Assembly (NCBI GenBank): GCA_029339505.1
Contig: JAQISU010001235.1
Coordinates: 37,105,815-37,169,814 of the forward strand
Source: Unio delphinus
Taxonomy: Eukaryota > Mollusca > Bivalvia > Unionida > Unionidae
Reading direction: 5' to 3'
DNA length: 64,000 nt
Below, piece by piece: positions 10,387 through 23,289 of this stretch. The position numbers were made by a program, and so were the translations under genes. Numbering within the stretch: the first letter of the stretch is position 1; each line of letters begins with the position of its first letter. The notes under the pieces were generated by a model. That model saw only the letters and a list, made by a program, of their open reading frames with translations, was not told the DNA's origin and made no database searches.

Positions 10387-13300
10387 TAACAACCGTAGCT
10401 AATGATTATTAGGCGTCCATTTGATTATTTTTGGATCATATTTAAGTTTTATTTTTCCCTTTGCAACTTAAATCTTTGGAAGTATTCAGATTGATTTGGA
10501 TAAGAGACAAGAGCTACATGTACTGATCTTTATTATTGGTGGCAGGTAGAAAGCATTACGGTTTTTGTCGGCATATGGTGGCGTGGCCATAGGATGTATG
10601 ACGTGGTCAGTGTTACACGTTTCCGTCGCCATATTTAGCAGTTTCTAGAAGTAGTTCACAGAATGCGGGCACGTGTTTACCATACAAAAAAAAGCGGTGA
10701 ATATTTGTACGTTAAACACGAGCATTGTCGATGAATATCGACCGGTAGCCAGAATGTGAAACTAATGGGACTATTTATGAAGCATCACATAATGTAGGAC
10801 ATTGTACAATGCCCTACTTCACAATGAGATGTACACTTAGTCGAAGTTCTTTATCCGATATTTACGGAAACAGAGCAAACTCAGATAATATATATCCTGC
10901 TTATGTCATTGATTTAGGTCAAGACGATCTTGTGTGTTCTAGGCAGACTAAATTGGCTGATTGACTCACTGCATTTGTCTAATATATATTGTAAGATATT
11001 GTAATGGTACAAAATTTTATAGAGATAATTGAGCAGTACATTCTGTCGTGTCAGCGTGACACGTAAACATTAAGATTGATGTATGAACTGAGCAGGAAAT
11101 GCATTGCTGAGTGCAAGCGGTGGAATCTGCTCGATTTAGGGCATGGATTTATTTTATTTAGTGTCTGTTTGATAAGGGTCAGACGCCTGGAAGAGGAAAA
11201 TGTTAATTTAAGGTTAATAGCGGATAATGACAAAATTTGAGACAAACTAGAATTTTTGGTGAAAACTTGGGCAATTTGAAACAGCTGTCATAAAAAAATT
11301 CTTCTTCAAAATAGTTATTAATACAGGCAGGCAAGATACTATTTTGACCCCGATGGGAGTGACACAAATGTTGGCGGTTAGATAAACTAATTGTAATTGG
11401 CTATGCTCAAGGTGGTGGTTGTGGTTCCCAGATGGACTTAAGGCTTTTAAGAAATTCCCGTCGCAAAAAGTGAAAGTGTCTGAGACAAGCCAGAATTTAG
11501 CTCCAAGAATTAGTAAAAAGTACTTTTCTTGGTAAAATGTCAAAGGGACACGTGTCGGAAAGTGAAAGACACTAAAGGATTCAACTGCATAGGAAGGTGC
11601 GAGTGTCAAATACAGCACAAAGTTAGTCTCAGTTGCATACAAGATATATTCATTGTAATTTTATTTGTTGAATGTATTTATTTTAAATTCATATATCAAA
11701 CATTTATCATGAGTTCCGAAGTAATTATTTTTTTTCATTCATTTTATCATATGATTTATATATTATAGGAAAGAGTTTGGGTTTAGAGATTTTGTATGTA
11801 ACAGCAATCATCTAGTGTCGTGGTTAATTTCATTACTCTGATACGCAATGTGAAAATTAATTTGTTTTAAATGGTTTGCATCATGTATGTTGAGAATTGA
11901 TTTATCTCTGTCTGAAAATGTATGTCAAAGAATCGCTAATTAGCAAGGTTGCGTAATTTCTACAAGGTGTGAAGTCCATTTATTCGTTGTGTAATTAAGT
12001 TGTGATTCTTTTCAACTGAGAATCGAGTTTGTTAACATAGGAACTTGTGTCGACCGGCATGGTTCTGCTGGTAATTGACAGCTACAGCGGGACAGTGATA
12101 ATTATTGTAAAGGTCTATGAATGTCAAGGTTGTTCTCAGTTAGGAATGTGAGAGCAGCTAGAAAAGACATTAAGTTATGGTAATAGATCCGTAAGTGTGC
12201 TATTAGGTGGCGACTAACCATATTAGCTTTATATAGAATAGCGATAAGGAGTGAGACAATTATTTGATGATAGGTACTATATTTTTTATTTGAATATAAA
12301 AAAATGGTTCTATACCCTACTGCACAATGGAACGATCACAATCTACAACCAAGACGGTTGGTGACCAGAAGAAGAAGAAGGAGAAGGTGAAGAAGACGAA
12401 AAAGGAAGAGGAGGAGGAGGAGAAGGAGGAGGATGAATAGAGATATGAAATATGGCAACACTGACCTTTCACCAATAGTAATTAAGAAAAAACCGGAAGC
12501 ACCAGGTGATACTGACATGCCGGCAATATCATTTTGGGTTGTTATGTATTGTTTTTTTTATACATACGGTTTCTTGTGGTGTTCTATTCTATTATTCTGC
12601 TCCAATCGCTGTTATTCCATCCATTAATTTCATATTGTATTCGATTGTTTTCACTAACCGGGCAATAACACCGTGGTCGATCATTTCCTAGAAAACTATA
12701 ATCAGAGCATCATACGGATGGGGGATGGGTATCTCACACATCATCCCACCACCTCGTGACAGCTATGCAGCCTGATTTACACAAAACCAAGACTATTTCA
12801 ACACTACGTCCAACACAATACATACAATTTATTTAATGCTGCTGAGACAATGCTGACATTATAGTTCTTACGTAAGAAGCACACGATAAAGTTGCACGCT
12901 TTTACTTTTCAGAGCTGTATAATAGAGGTATTGTTAACTCTAAATCAAGTTTTAGTGACAATCGATATTCAACAGTTTATAGAGTTGCATTGCATCAGAG
13001 TGCTAGAGGTGCAATCGCTAATATGAAATGAGTATGTAATTGATGTAATCGTTAATATGAAATGAGTATGTAATTGATGCTGTGGCTGACAATCTTGCTC
13101 TGAAATGTTTTGGAGACACGTTTTGCATATGATATGAAAGGATCTACAAATTTTTAACTGCTATAGATTTGTATTCAATGACAATTTGTAATAGTAAATT
13201 AAGTCAAGCCTAGCAGAGCTGTATTTGCACAGGTTAAAAATTATAATCCATTCCAGTCATTTGGTTTATCTCATGTTTTACAAGATTTTCTATAACGAAT

Positions 13301-13740
13301 TACTTTGGTAGAGAACTTGAAGTATAGACATTTAAAATTCTGATTTACGCTTTAAAAATATATCTTCGAAAATAATAATTAATATTCACAATGGAACAGT
13401 TTTTCGACAGGTCAGCTCTGAACTATTTACTGATAAAGCTGCAGGTAAAGGTCTGTTGTAAAAAGTAAATCATATACCTTTTGAAGACTGCCATTGCTAT
13501 AGACAATAATTTTTACACATTAAAGAATTTCCAGGTAGAGGGTCATAAACTTTAAAACCCGTTAAGATGGATATCAACCATCGTATTCCATACTTGCCCA
13601 CATTTTTCATTTTCTTTTCTGTAAAGTTAGGCCTATTTTCTTCACGCCTATGCATTTGTTACTTATTTTGATCACAACGAAGGTATAAGGCCAAAGTTGG
13701 TGAATTTATGATTTGTACTTAAAATTATACGACTAAATTA
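10383..13740. other. A-specific non-coding stretch
   Basis: AT-rich sequence without recognisable genes. A purine-rich GAAGAAG/GAGGAG block (12366-12436) creates a spurious leucine-rich reading frame on the minus strand. A 131-codon minus-strand frame (11247-11642) has no identifiable domain and is probably chance. Confidence 0.6.
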
Positions 13741-13749
13741 GGTTTTATT

Positions 13750-14235
13750 TTACCATGTACATTGGTTTCATACTAGCCCTGGAATTTGATTTTATACTAC
13801 CTATGAAATTTAATTCTGTACTACGTATGTAATTTGTTTTCCCTACGTAATTTGTTTGTTACATTACCCATGGAATTTTTTGGATATTCTAGCCATGTAA
13901 TTTGATTTTATACTACCTATATAATTTAGTTTTACGCTACCTATATTATTTGGTTTATGTATGTAATTTGCTTTCATATCACCCTTGTAATTTGGTTTTA
14001 TATTACCCATGTAAATTGTTTTTACCCTGCCTACGTTATTTGGTTTACATATGTAATTTTCTTTTATACCACCCATGTAACGCGAGTGCTAGAATTACCA
14101 ATGTAATTTAGTTTTGGTTTACCTATGCAATTTGGTTTTACACTATGTTTTTTGGTTTACCTACGTAATTTGGTTTTATACAACCTATGCTATTTGGTTT
14201 TATATTACTTATTGAATTTGGTTTTACAGAGTAAA
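13750..14235. repeat. Degenerate ~24-bp satellite
   Basis: Roughly 20 diverged units based on 'taatttggttttatactacctatg'. The tyrosine/asparagine-rich reading frames on both strands come from the repeat. Confidence 0.85.
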
Positions 14236-15257
14236 GTATAAATTCAGCGGAGAGGTAATTATTATCAATCGTCTAGCGAGTGATTCAGATTTTGCATCTG
14301 ATTAAATCGGATGTCTACAGATCTGCGTTCCATTGAGGTCTGATGGTTATCGATAATATCTATAGTAAATGAATTTGTGAACCAGTCAGATAGCCCCCTT
14401 TAACACGTTTAGGCTTTGTTATTCTTCGTTGTACTCGTTTTTTCAATGGTAATATATGCTGAATGACTCAGAATCTTGAAATCAGCAACTTTATTGGGAT
14501 ATGACAGTCATACTTATTTAATACGCGATGTAAGCTTATCAAATCTAACTGTCCTTTATGCCAGGTAACATCATACTTCAGTCAGAACAATGGATTCCAA
14601 ACAAAATTACGTTTATATTCATACTTGGCTTCATGCATATCTATAATAGTAAAAAAAAATGTTGCCAAAATTATGGACGCCCTGCTAGAATTACATACAA
14701 ATTCCGCAACCATAAAAGCTGTAATTCTGTTTCAGCGAATTAATCTTATTGAGTAATGGAGAAAGAAATGTCAAGTATTCGCATAGTAACATCCCATGCA
14801 ATGTTGTCGTTTATTTTTCTGTAAATTTTGTAGCACGTAAAGCAACAAATTTAAAAAAAAAAACATCTGATTGAACAGGGAAAAAAAATCGACCATTTTT
14901 CACAGGGTAAAGATGTTACTTATTATTCCATCGGCTAGCAAAATTGGTCATCAATTCAATGGTAAAGTAACATTTCGACTTTGACCTAATGCAAACAGCG
15001 GCATGACTTTTGCTGTCGCGTTATTGACTTGGTAATATTTGCCATGCCGTGATAACGTATCTTGCTTAAACAATCTGCACTGCAAGTAGGAGTTAAGCTT
15101 TTGCGCAAATGAATAATTGAATAACATCCAAAGGACGTGTGAAAATAAGGCATGAATGGGTAACATCGTTCGAAGGAAATTTGAAAATGAGGCATAATTA
15201 CAATGTTCAAACCCCCGCACCCCACACATATTCTATTACATTAAATATAAAGAATGA

Positions 15258-15655
15258 CTTAAAAAAAAAAATATAAAAAATTACTTTAAAAAATAAATAT
15301 AAAGAATGACTTTAAAAAATAAACATAAAAAATGACTTTAAAAAATAAATATAAAAAATGACTTAAAAAAATAAATATATAAAATGACTAAAAATAAATA
15401 TAAAAAATAACTTTACAAAAAAATATTAAAAAATGACTAAAAAATAAATATAAAAAATGACTTTAAAAAATAAATATAAAAAAATGACTTTAAAAAATAA
15501 ATATAAAGAATGACTTTAAAAAATAAATATAAAGAATGACTAAAAAATAAATATAAAAAATTACTTTAAAAAATAAATATAAAGAATGACTTTTAAAAAT
15601 TTTTTTATAAAAAATGACTAAAAAATAAATATAAAAAATGACTTTACAAAATAAA
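15258..15655. repeat. ~26-bp A/T-rich satellite
   Basis: About 15 units of 'aaaaaatgacttt' plus 'aaaaaataaatat' with length variation at the A runs. It lies at the boundary between the two segmental-duplication copies. Confidence 0.85.
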
Positions 15656-17767
15656 TATTCCTTATTACAGTGGCTCTTATACGGAGTTGTCATAGGAATA
15701 ATTATTTGCTAAACGCCCACCAATCTGATGGGGTCAAATTATTACTTTACGAAGAAACGACACTCAGTCTTTGTGGAAATTAATAATTAATTGATTGTGA
15801 CAATAAAATTGTCTGATGGTATTCCTAAGCACACAACAGTCTCAAATATTCAGTGCAATTTGATATATTAAAATCTTGAGAACATTTGTCTGTATCGGAT
15901 TGGTAATACAATATTATCGCTTCATTCCGCTTCAAATCCACTCGAGAAATTGAATGGTTGCAATAGTTAAATTCGAAGTGAGATGCTAGACATTGTTCCG
16001 TCAGAACTGAAAAACACTGAATATTATAGTCAAAGAGTTATTTTAGCATTTTTTTTTATTTAATAGAGACATTATTGGTTGACATTTGAAATCTACTGAA
16101 ACAATCTCACTAAACATGGGACAGAAATTCCATCTATTACACGCTCCAAACATGACCTCTATTTGTCTACAAATCAATTCAGTTACCTGGAGGAATAAGT
16201 TATGAAGTATGTATCTTAACTGGGGTATCTATTGGCAGCAGCAATGAAGTCTGATTGGGTTCAGTCTAATCCAAAGCAAGGTATTATAATCAAGGTTTGT
16301 ATACTTGTATACTTTATTATCTTTTTGTATAGGGGAAATGATTGACAGGTCCTTTTAGTAAATTGTGTTTAGGATTCAGAAATCCGTTAAAATACGTGTG
16401 AGTTTTGCAACTTAATAATCTTGAGTCCATATGAATGGTTCATACCTCTCCTGCTTGTTATTCCTCATTGTAATGCAAAACTCATGTAATGCAAAACTCA
16501 TTGTAATTCAAAACTCATGTAATGCAAAACTCATGTAATGCCAATGAATGAATGCTGGAATTTCTCTTAATATATGATGCTGATTGCTTTCTTCCTTTAT
16601 CTTGGCTCCCGTTATCTGGTCAAATACATTAAGATGTCCATGCAAGTTCAAGCATCGTAGGCAGTGACAATGCGCTATGCACTCAGAGACTATTGGCTGA
16701 AGTGAGTCATCAGTACTTGCACTTTTATAATCACAACGACCAGTCCTGAGAACAGGTTTAGCGACGTGTTAACGGTATATTTTGGTTTATAGGTAAGCTC
16801 CCAGAACATGGTGCTATTAAAGTACATCGCAACACTTGTTTCCCTTTTTCACTTGTATAGAGCTAATTTATACACGTAGATTATGGTTGATTGATAAATG
16901 GTTATGTGACTAATCTAATTAAGCTGTTTAGGTGTAATTTAGAGGAGAGAAAACGTGGCTCTTACGGGAAGGCTGGGAATAAGGGATCAAACATTTACAA
17001 TAGCTATCGTAACTAGTATATCAAACATGGCACTGCTGAAGGAACTCACTCATCATTGTATACCGCATCTAGATGGCATTATTGTACTATGTGGCCCATA
17101 CTTATAAAACAAATGTCCATAGAACGCAATTCATCTGGATAAGTGATGATTGGGCGAGTTTCTTTCAAACTTCGTTAACAATATAAAAAATAATATAGAT
17201 AAAGAAATGGTAAAGAACAGCTGAAATGACAGTTTTATAAAGATCAAAACGTAATTACGCCTTCGTTTTTTTGAAAGATTTTATTTCACTAAATGTATGA
17301 TATGGACTATCCATTATGACTTCGATGGACGTATAATGATTTTATCTTATCAGTAACGTAAGACCAATTTAATGAAGCATGTTTCAAATGATATGGAAAT
17401 GGTCCGCGAGAAAGGAAACAGCCAGTGTAGTGCCTGTTTTTCAAACTGAGAGAAAGAGACAACGTTTTAAACTGTTCATAAGCGGATGATTTTCACAGTA
17501 AAATCTAATGAAATTTCTCTTTTGTTACAGAAGCTATCTTAGACATTTAAATTTGTATTGTAAAAAAAAATCAAAGTCATAATCATCATACAATATGTGA
17601 CCAGGAACTTATTATTATTAATATTTTTTTTTCTTCTCGAATTCTGAGCAAAAAGGAAATTAAAGCTAAAACAAAAAATTCCAAAAATTGTATTACGAGA
17701 TTTAAACAGATACTAATATAAAACTTTTTTAAAAGTTAAAGTTCACAATACACCAGAATACTTAATC

Positions 17768-18268
17768 TTTTTGGAAGAATGCGCCTCCTTTTAGCGACGT
17801 TGTAGGTAATAGAACAATAGGCTTCCTTTAAGCGACTTTGTAGGTAATAGAACAATAGGCTTCATTTTAGCCACTTAGTAGGTAATATAATAATAGGTTT
17901 CCTTTTAGCGACATGGTGGGCAATAGAAGAATGGACTACCTTTTAGTGACATAGTAGGCAACAGAAGAATCGACTTCCTTCAGCGACGTAATAGGAAATA
18001 TAAGAAAGGGCTTCCTTTTAGCAACATAGTAGGCATCATACAATTGGACATCCCTTTTTAGCGATATAATATGCAATAGAAGAATGGGTTTTCTTTTAGC
18101 ATCATAATAGGCAGTATAAGAATGGTTTTCCTTTTAGCGATAGAATATGCAATAAAAGAATGGGTTTCCTTTTAGTGATATTATAGGCAACAGAAGAATG
18201 GGTTTCCTTTTAGCGATATAATAGGCAATATAAGAATGGGTTTCCTTTTAGCGATATAATATGCAATA
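17768..18268. repeat. 38-bp satellite, first part
   Basis: About 13 units based on 'ggtttccttttagcg' plus 'atataataggcaat'. It begins after the same lead sequence (CTTTTTGGAAGAATG) as the copy-A array and resumes at 19641. Confidence 0.85.
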
Positions 18269-18287
18269 TGGTATGTAAAAAAAAAGT

Positions 18288-18354
<67 letters not shown>

Positions 18355-19640
18355 AAGGAAGAGGTGTCGCCACGATGATAAGTCACAGCTACATCTGGAA
18401 TGAGAAGTCAAACATCTATTTTCTGCTGATACGGAAAAACTTTATTTAAATAATCAACACAAATATATCATTACATTCTAGAAACACATCTAAAAACTTT
18501 ATAATAAAAATTCATGAAATACATATTATATTTTCCTTATTAAGCTTTCCAACTTCATTTATTCGTATAACTTCTGCATTTTAGAATATTATACAAATAG
18601 TTAATTCTCAATCAATTTCAAGATAGCCAAAGTATAAAATGTAATAACTGTAATTATTGCAACAATTAATTTAAAGAAATGCATTTTACTGATTTTAAAA
18701 TAAAATATTGATTTAGAATATATTGCTAGATATTATTCTTTCTTGCTTAAAGAATACTTTATTTCAACATTAAATCTAAACTTGAAGTTGGTAGCAATTC
18801 AACTTTTACAATAAAAATTACATAAATATAATTAAATATGAATTCTTTAAAACATTAAACATTCTATTACAATATATTATAAATAAAAGAATTTAGTAGC
18901 AATGTTGCAAACAAAACAATTTTACCATTAAAATCTCAAACATTAAAAATACCTATTTCTAAAAGAAGGTACGACATATATAGTTCTTACCTGGAATTAG
19001 AAGACAAACGGAAAAACTGATCTGACCCAAATGCGCAACTCTATATATACGTATTCGGCCTAAGGGTTAGATGCTATTCTTCAACCGGTAAGAACCAGTT
19101 TCAAAAGGTAGGAACCAATTGGCTTTACGTCATAAGACTTAGTCTTGTGGTTTATTTATATTCGTTTGGCGACGTCACACCAAATATGGATATCCGTTAG
19201 TTGGAAGCCATTTTGTTTTGTGTCATTTAGCAGTTGTTTAGAGAAAGGTTACTCCACTTTTATTAACCGAATTGGACTTTCGCCAATGTCTGGGTTACAG
19301 AATATATATTTTTACTGTTGTAACCTAGAAGTTCTAGCTGATCGGCGAAATGGCATGTGTAATGTTTTTCGTTATACAATTCCACACAGCACTGTACATT
19401 AGCAAAGCTCTTAGTTATTTTTACCGGTCCTATGCAGTATGGCTATATACATTGCCTTTTTTCCACTTGCGCAGCAATCATTTCTATTCTATATAGTTGT
19501 GCTTCAAAAACAAATGAAATTACTCTTAATATATTTTAGAACTTACTTTAATATAAATGAATAAAACATTACTTTAATATAATTTAAAGAAAATGACAAT
19601 CTTATTAATTTTACTAAAAAACCTATCCTAATAAATATAA
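18269..19640. other. Unidentified 1.4-kb insertion in the satellite
   Basis: Splits the 38-bp array. It starts with a poly-A stretch and a (GA)n run (18294-18351), then very AT-rich sequence to about 18960, then a less AT-rich part (18960-19420) with repeated 'aaccagtttcaaaaggtagg'-like words and a CTCTATATATACG TATA-like motif. I see no terminal repeats or coding domain. It could be a non-autonomous element. Confidence 0.45.
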
Positions 19641-19770
19641 GAATGGATTTCCTTTTAGCGATATAATAGGCAATATAAGAATGGGTTTCCTCTTTTTTTA
19701 GCGATATAATAGGCAGTATACGAATGGACTTTCAGCGAAAACGGAGGCCATATACGAATGTGCGTATTTT
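19641..19770. repeat. 38-bp satellite, resumed
   Basis: Three to four further units of the same 38-bp repeat, continuing the array interrupted at 18268. Confidence 0.8.
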
Positions 19771-20394
19771 TTTACATATTAAGCAATACAAATATCGATT
19801 CGATTTATTTTTTATGTCATGCATGACAATCGAATATTGATATCACTAATAATTATAACATTAAATAAACTTTATTTAACGAAGATAACACTTCTGGGTA
19901 TGAAGGGTCCATATGCCATTTGGTTCTCAAATTTTGTAACCGATTATGTTATTAAAAACTATTTCTTAAAATTTACTTGCAAATACTCAAGTATTCTTGC
20001 ACACGTTCTCACACAAATTTAAAATGTCAAGAAAAAATTTATTTAATTATGTTTTAACTGAAGAAGGAATTTTGTGAATAGTATATGACGCAGAACAAAA
20101 CAGCCCCCACCCCACCCCACCCCACTACAACTTAGTAATGTTACTCCAGTAACTAATTTGACCATGTATAACATCCAATCAAATTGCGTACGGCATAATC
20201 CCATACCCTACATGGCATAACATTTCGGTGGATCAACGTTTACGCTCTTGGATGGAAATCATAAACAAGACAAAATAAGTGTCCATGATCTACACCTACA
20301 ATGTTTGCATTTGAGCGAGTGTTATAAACGATTGAATATTGTAACCTGTTGCGGGAGGGGATGCGGAATAGCCCTAAAGCCATGTAATATTAAC

Positions 20395-20862
20395 ATTTAC
20401 AAAGACCAATTGGGTATTGACAAGTCAACAATTCACATGCAAAGACCAAATGGGTATTGACAAGCGAACAACTCACATACAAAGACACAATTGGGTATTG
20501 GCAAGCCAAAAACTCACATACAAAGACCAATTGGGTATTGGAATGCCAACAACTCACATACAAAGACCAATTGAGTATTGGCAAGCCAACAACTCACATA
20601 AAAAGACCCTTTGGGCATTGGCAAGCCAACAACTCACATACAAAGGCCAATTGGGTATTGGCAAGCCAACAACTCACATAAAAAGACCGAATGGGTATTG
20701 ACAAGTCAATAACTCACATAAAAAGACACAATTGGGTATGGGCAAGCGAACAACTCACATACAAAGACACAATTGGGTATTGGAAAGTCAACAACTCATA
20801 TACAATGACCAATTGGGTATTGACAAGCCAACAACTCACATACAAAGACACAATTGCATGAC
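20395..20862. repeat. 40-bp satellite array
   Basis: About 12 units of 'acaaagaccaattgggtatt' plus 'ggcaagccaacaactcacat', in near-perfect register. Several reading frames run through it because 40 bp is not a multiple of three, and all are spurious. Copy A has a single diverged unit at the matching place (7383-7430). Confidence 0.92.
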
Positions 20863-21378
20863 AGAGTTTCAGAATGATAAAGTTCGTCGAATTTATTGTG
20901 TTATTGCCTTCAAATATGGACTTGTACATGTTCAAAAAGACTTAGGAAATCTGCACACGTGAAATTAATACTTTATTACTCAATTATTATTATTATTAGT
21001 CCCTATTTAGACTGAAATTAAATTTAAGAGATAAGAAAATCGCATGCAATTGTTCTAGCAGCAGAGAGGCTGAACAGACCAAATTTTTAGGCGTCAACGA
21101 TGCTTCCTTATAGTTAATATTTACTAGAAAGGTCTATTTGACAAATTGAGGCTTCCTTATAGTTAATATTTACTAGGAAGCCTCAATTTGTCAAATAGAC
21201 TCTTATAGTTAATATTTACTAGGAAGTCTCAATTTGTCAAATAGACCTTTCTAGTAAATATTAACTATAAGGGTCCATTTGGCAAAAAAAAAGACGCCAT
21301 ATAGTTGGCGTTCACCCTCCCTGCTGCTATACGTTAACATTTTTTTTTACGATGAAAATCATTTATGATGAAAATCAT

Positions 21379-22769
21379 TTATGATTTCGCAAACAGACTA
21401 ATTTGTAGAACCTCACCTTGTAAATCAATCAGATTATTAGATTGGTCAGTGAGTTTGAAATTAATTCTCGTTAAAGAATTATTATGACATCGCATAAAGA
21501 CTGGATTAGTTGGGTCTTCAATAATTAGAAATCCTGGAGGAGCCGTTGGTGCAAATGAATATAGAATATATCCCTGCTGAGCTTGATTTTGATTGCTCAA
21601 GATTTATTTGATAGCTTCCTTCGATAACGTCACACACTAAATTTAGTGCAATTACCGAGGATATATTCACATTGAACGGAGCTATATGTCTACCACCGCC
21701 TTCTGGATCATTATTGTGTTTAAGGGTTTTTATTTCTGGTGATGCTATTTTTCTCCATGCGTCACGAATTTCTTTAAAACCGATATCGATGGCATCACTG
21801 AGAAGTTTTTTTTAGTTCTGGTACGTTATATCCGGGTAGTTTAAAGTCACCAATTTCTTCAACGTGGATATTAAAATGAGTTGCAAATTCAGTTTTTATT
21901 TGGGGGTCGAAAAAATTTATTATATCCTGAATAAGTTGTAAATTTAATACATCCATATCATCGATGATTTTGTTACAAGTTTCTACTACGCTGATAAATT
22001 CATCTTGGGTGAGAGTACCGGATTTAAGAGATATTAATAGCAGTGATAGATCGTTATTCATGTTTTTGAAATTTCGAATAATTGCTTTTTTTGTTCTTTC
22101 TTCATATACTTTTATCGCAGTACTAGTATTATCACCAATCCGTGAAATTCCAACCAATAACCCCCACACGGTGGCGGTCTTCAATTCATCTATGTTATGA
22201 TAACTTCTTACTGGATTATCGGGTTTTTTCTTGTCGGATACATAATCAGATTTTACAGGTTCTAGTATTTTACCGATATCTTTTTTTGGTGGTAATTCAG
22301 GCCACCCTAACACTGTTCTAATAGAACTCTGATAAATATCAACGATGTAATCCGGTGAGTTTATTTCTATCGTAGATGATAACGTCGGCTCATGAACTGT
22401 TATAGCGATTTTTGATTCTTTTCCAGTGATAGATTTTATTCTTCGTTGTAATTCATTATTGATTTGTTCGATTTGATATGACTCTGTTGGCAACGAGACA
22501 ACGTTCCAGTCTGGAGTTCCGTCTTCACGATTTTTCCACGCGAACACCAAGGAATTATTTGGTTGTTGACCACCAAATGCTACCGATCTGATATTGGGCC
22601 AGCTATGATACACTCGTAGTTTTGCTAGCGCTATCTCTTTCACGGGAACGGGGGTCGGGAAATTCACACTAAATTTAGGATTCGTTGATGTTATTGATAT
22701 CATGCTTGTTTTCACCGGTGTTGTATTTTCTGCTATTCGCTGAAGTAGTTCTTGTGACGACATTGACAT
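21379..22769 (-). pseudogene. Penton-like minor capsid gene, left arm
   Basis: Starts at ATG 22769. The first 324 codons are open (to 21795), then a frameshift in a T8 run near 21810 closes the frame. The C-terminal segment (21379-21600) is open in another frame and has no ATG of its own. The N-terminal half (about residues 30-180) has the pattern of minor capsid/penton proteins of Polinton-like elements: a 'SWPNI' segment, a surface-strand region and an 'LGW' motif. The C-terminal fragment has the 'NLIDLQGE' strand typical of the end of that family. Assignment is by motif pattern only. It overlaps the next gene upstream by 95 bp. Confidence 0.6.
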
Positions 22770-23238
22770 TGTTATTATTATTATTCCGCTCTAATTTCAG
22801 CATTGTTGATTTATACAATTGAGCCATCGCTGAGAATTTGCTATCTGATATTGTTGTGTCATCGAGTGACGATGATATCAACGAGGATAATTGCGAGTAT
22901 GCTGCGGATGCAACGTGAAATTTAATTATATAATCGTGTAGTTTACTCTGGCTGCACGATGATAGTTTTTTTGTGATCCCGGTTAATATACCCGCGATTG
23001 TAGCCACCGCAGAAATAGCGATTGGAACTACGACCGGAGCAATCATTGTAACTGAAGATAGTATTATTTCAGCAGCAGTGATTACTCCCGACACCGAGTA
23101 CACGGTGATATCAACTGCGGTTATTCTTCGTTGGTATTTTTTTATTTTTATTTGATACTCCTCACAGCGCGAGTTGAGTTTAGTTTGAAATTCTCTGACC
23201 TGATCATAGCGATACTGATACACTGAAGGGATCGTCAT
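22675..23238 (-). CDS. Hydrophobic helix protein (187 aa), left arm
   Basis: Intact frame starting with MTIPSVYQ. Residues 1-40 are a charged helix, about 45-90 are two hydrophobic, alanine/isoleucine/valine-rich helices suited to membrane insertion, and 95-150 form another helical region including 'ISDSKFSAM'. An asparagine run encoded by a GTT/ATT microsatellite follows. Proteins of this shape accompany structural genes in adinto-like elements; the role is unknown. The final 31 codons overlap the penton-like gene start in another frame. The right-arm copy is frameshifted, so this is the only open copy here. Confidence 0.55.
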   Translation of the reverse strand: MTIPSVYQYRYDQVREFQTKLNSRCEEYQIKIKKYQRRITAVDITVYSVSGVITAAEIILSSVTMIAPVVVPIAISAVATIAGILTGITKKLSSCSQSKLHDYIIKFHVASAAYSQLSSLISSSLDDTTISDSKFSAMAQLYKSTMLKLERNNNNNNVNVVTRTTSANSRKYNTGENKHDINNINES

Positions 23239-23289
23239 TTTATTTTAAAAGCGCTAGCGTTTTCAATTGATTTCAAATTTCTAGCGTTT

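Larger units (their letters stand above)
4130..15230. repeat. Segmental duplication, copy A
   Basis: Diverged but collinear with 16060-29100. Anchors: 4190-4440 with 16120-16370, 4680-4800 with 16930-17060, 7180-7330 with 20210-20350, 7440-8010 with 20990-21056 plus 27639-28080, 14280-14480 with 28200-28410, and 14760-15200 with 28610-29070. A-specific sequence fills about 8300-14270. Apart from satellites, SINEs and microsatellites listed separately, I see no gene. The short reading frames here are AT-rich and lack recognisable domains. Confidence 0.75.

Noticed and set aside
12336..12518. Leucine-rich 60-codon membrane protein
   Set aside because: It is the complement of a GAAGAAG/GAGGAG purine tract.
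13864..14111. Tyrosine/asparagine-rich small proteins on both strands
   Set aside because: Encoded by the degenerate 24-bp satellite.
20390..20962. Several 64-94-codon reading frames on both strands
   Set aside because: Products of the 40-bp satellite read in different frames.
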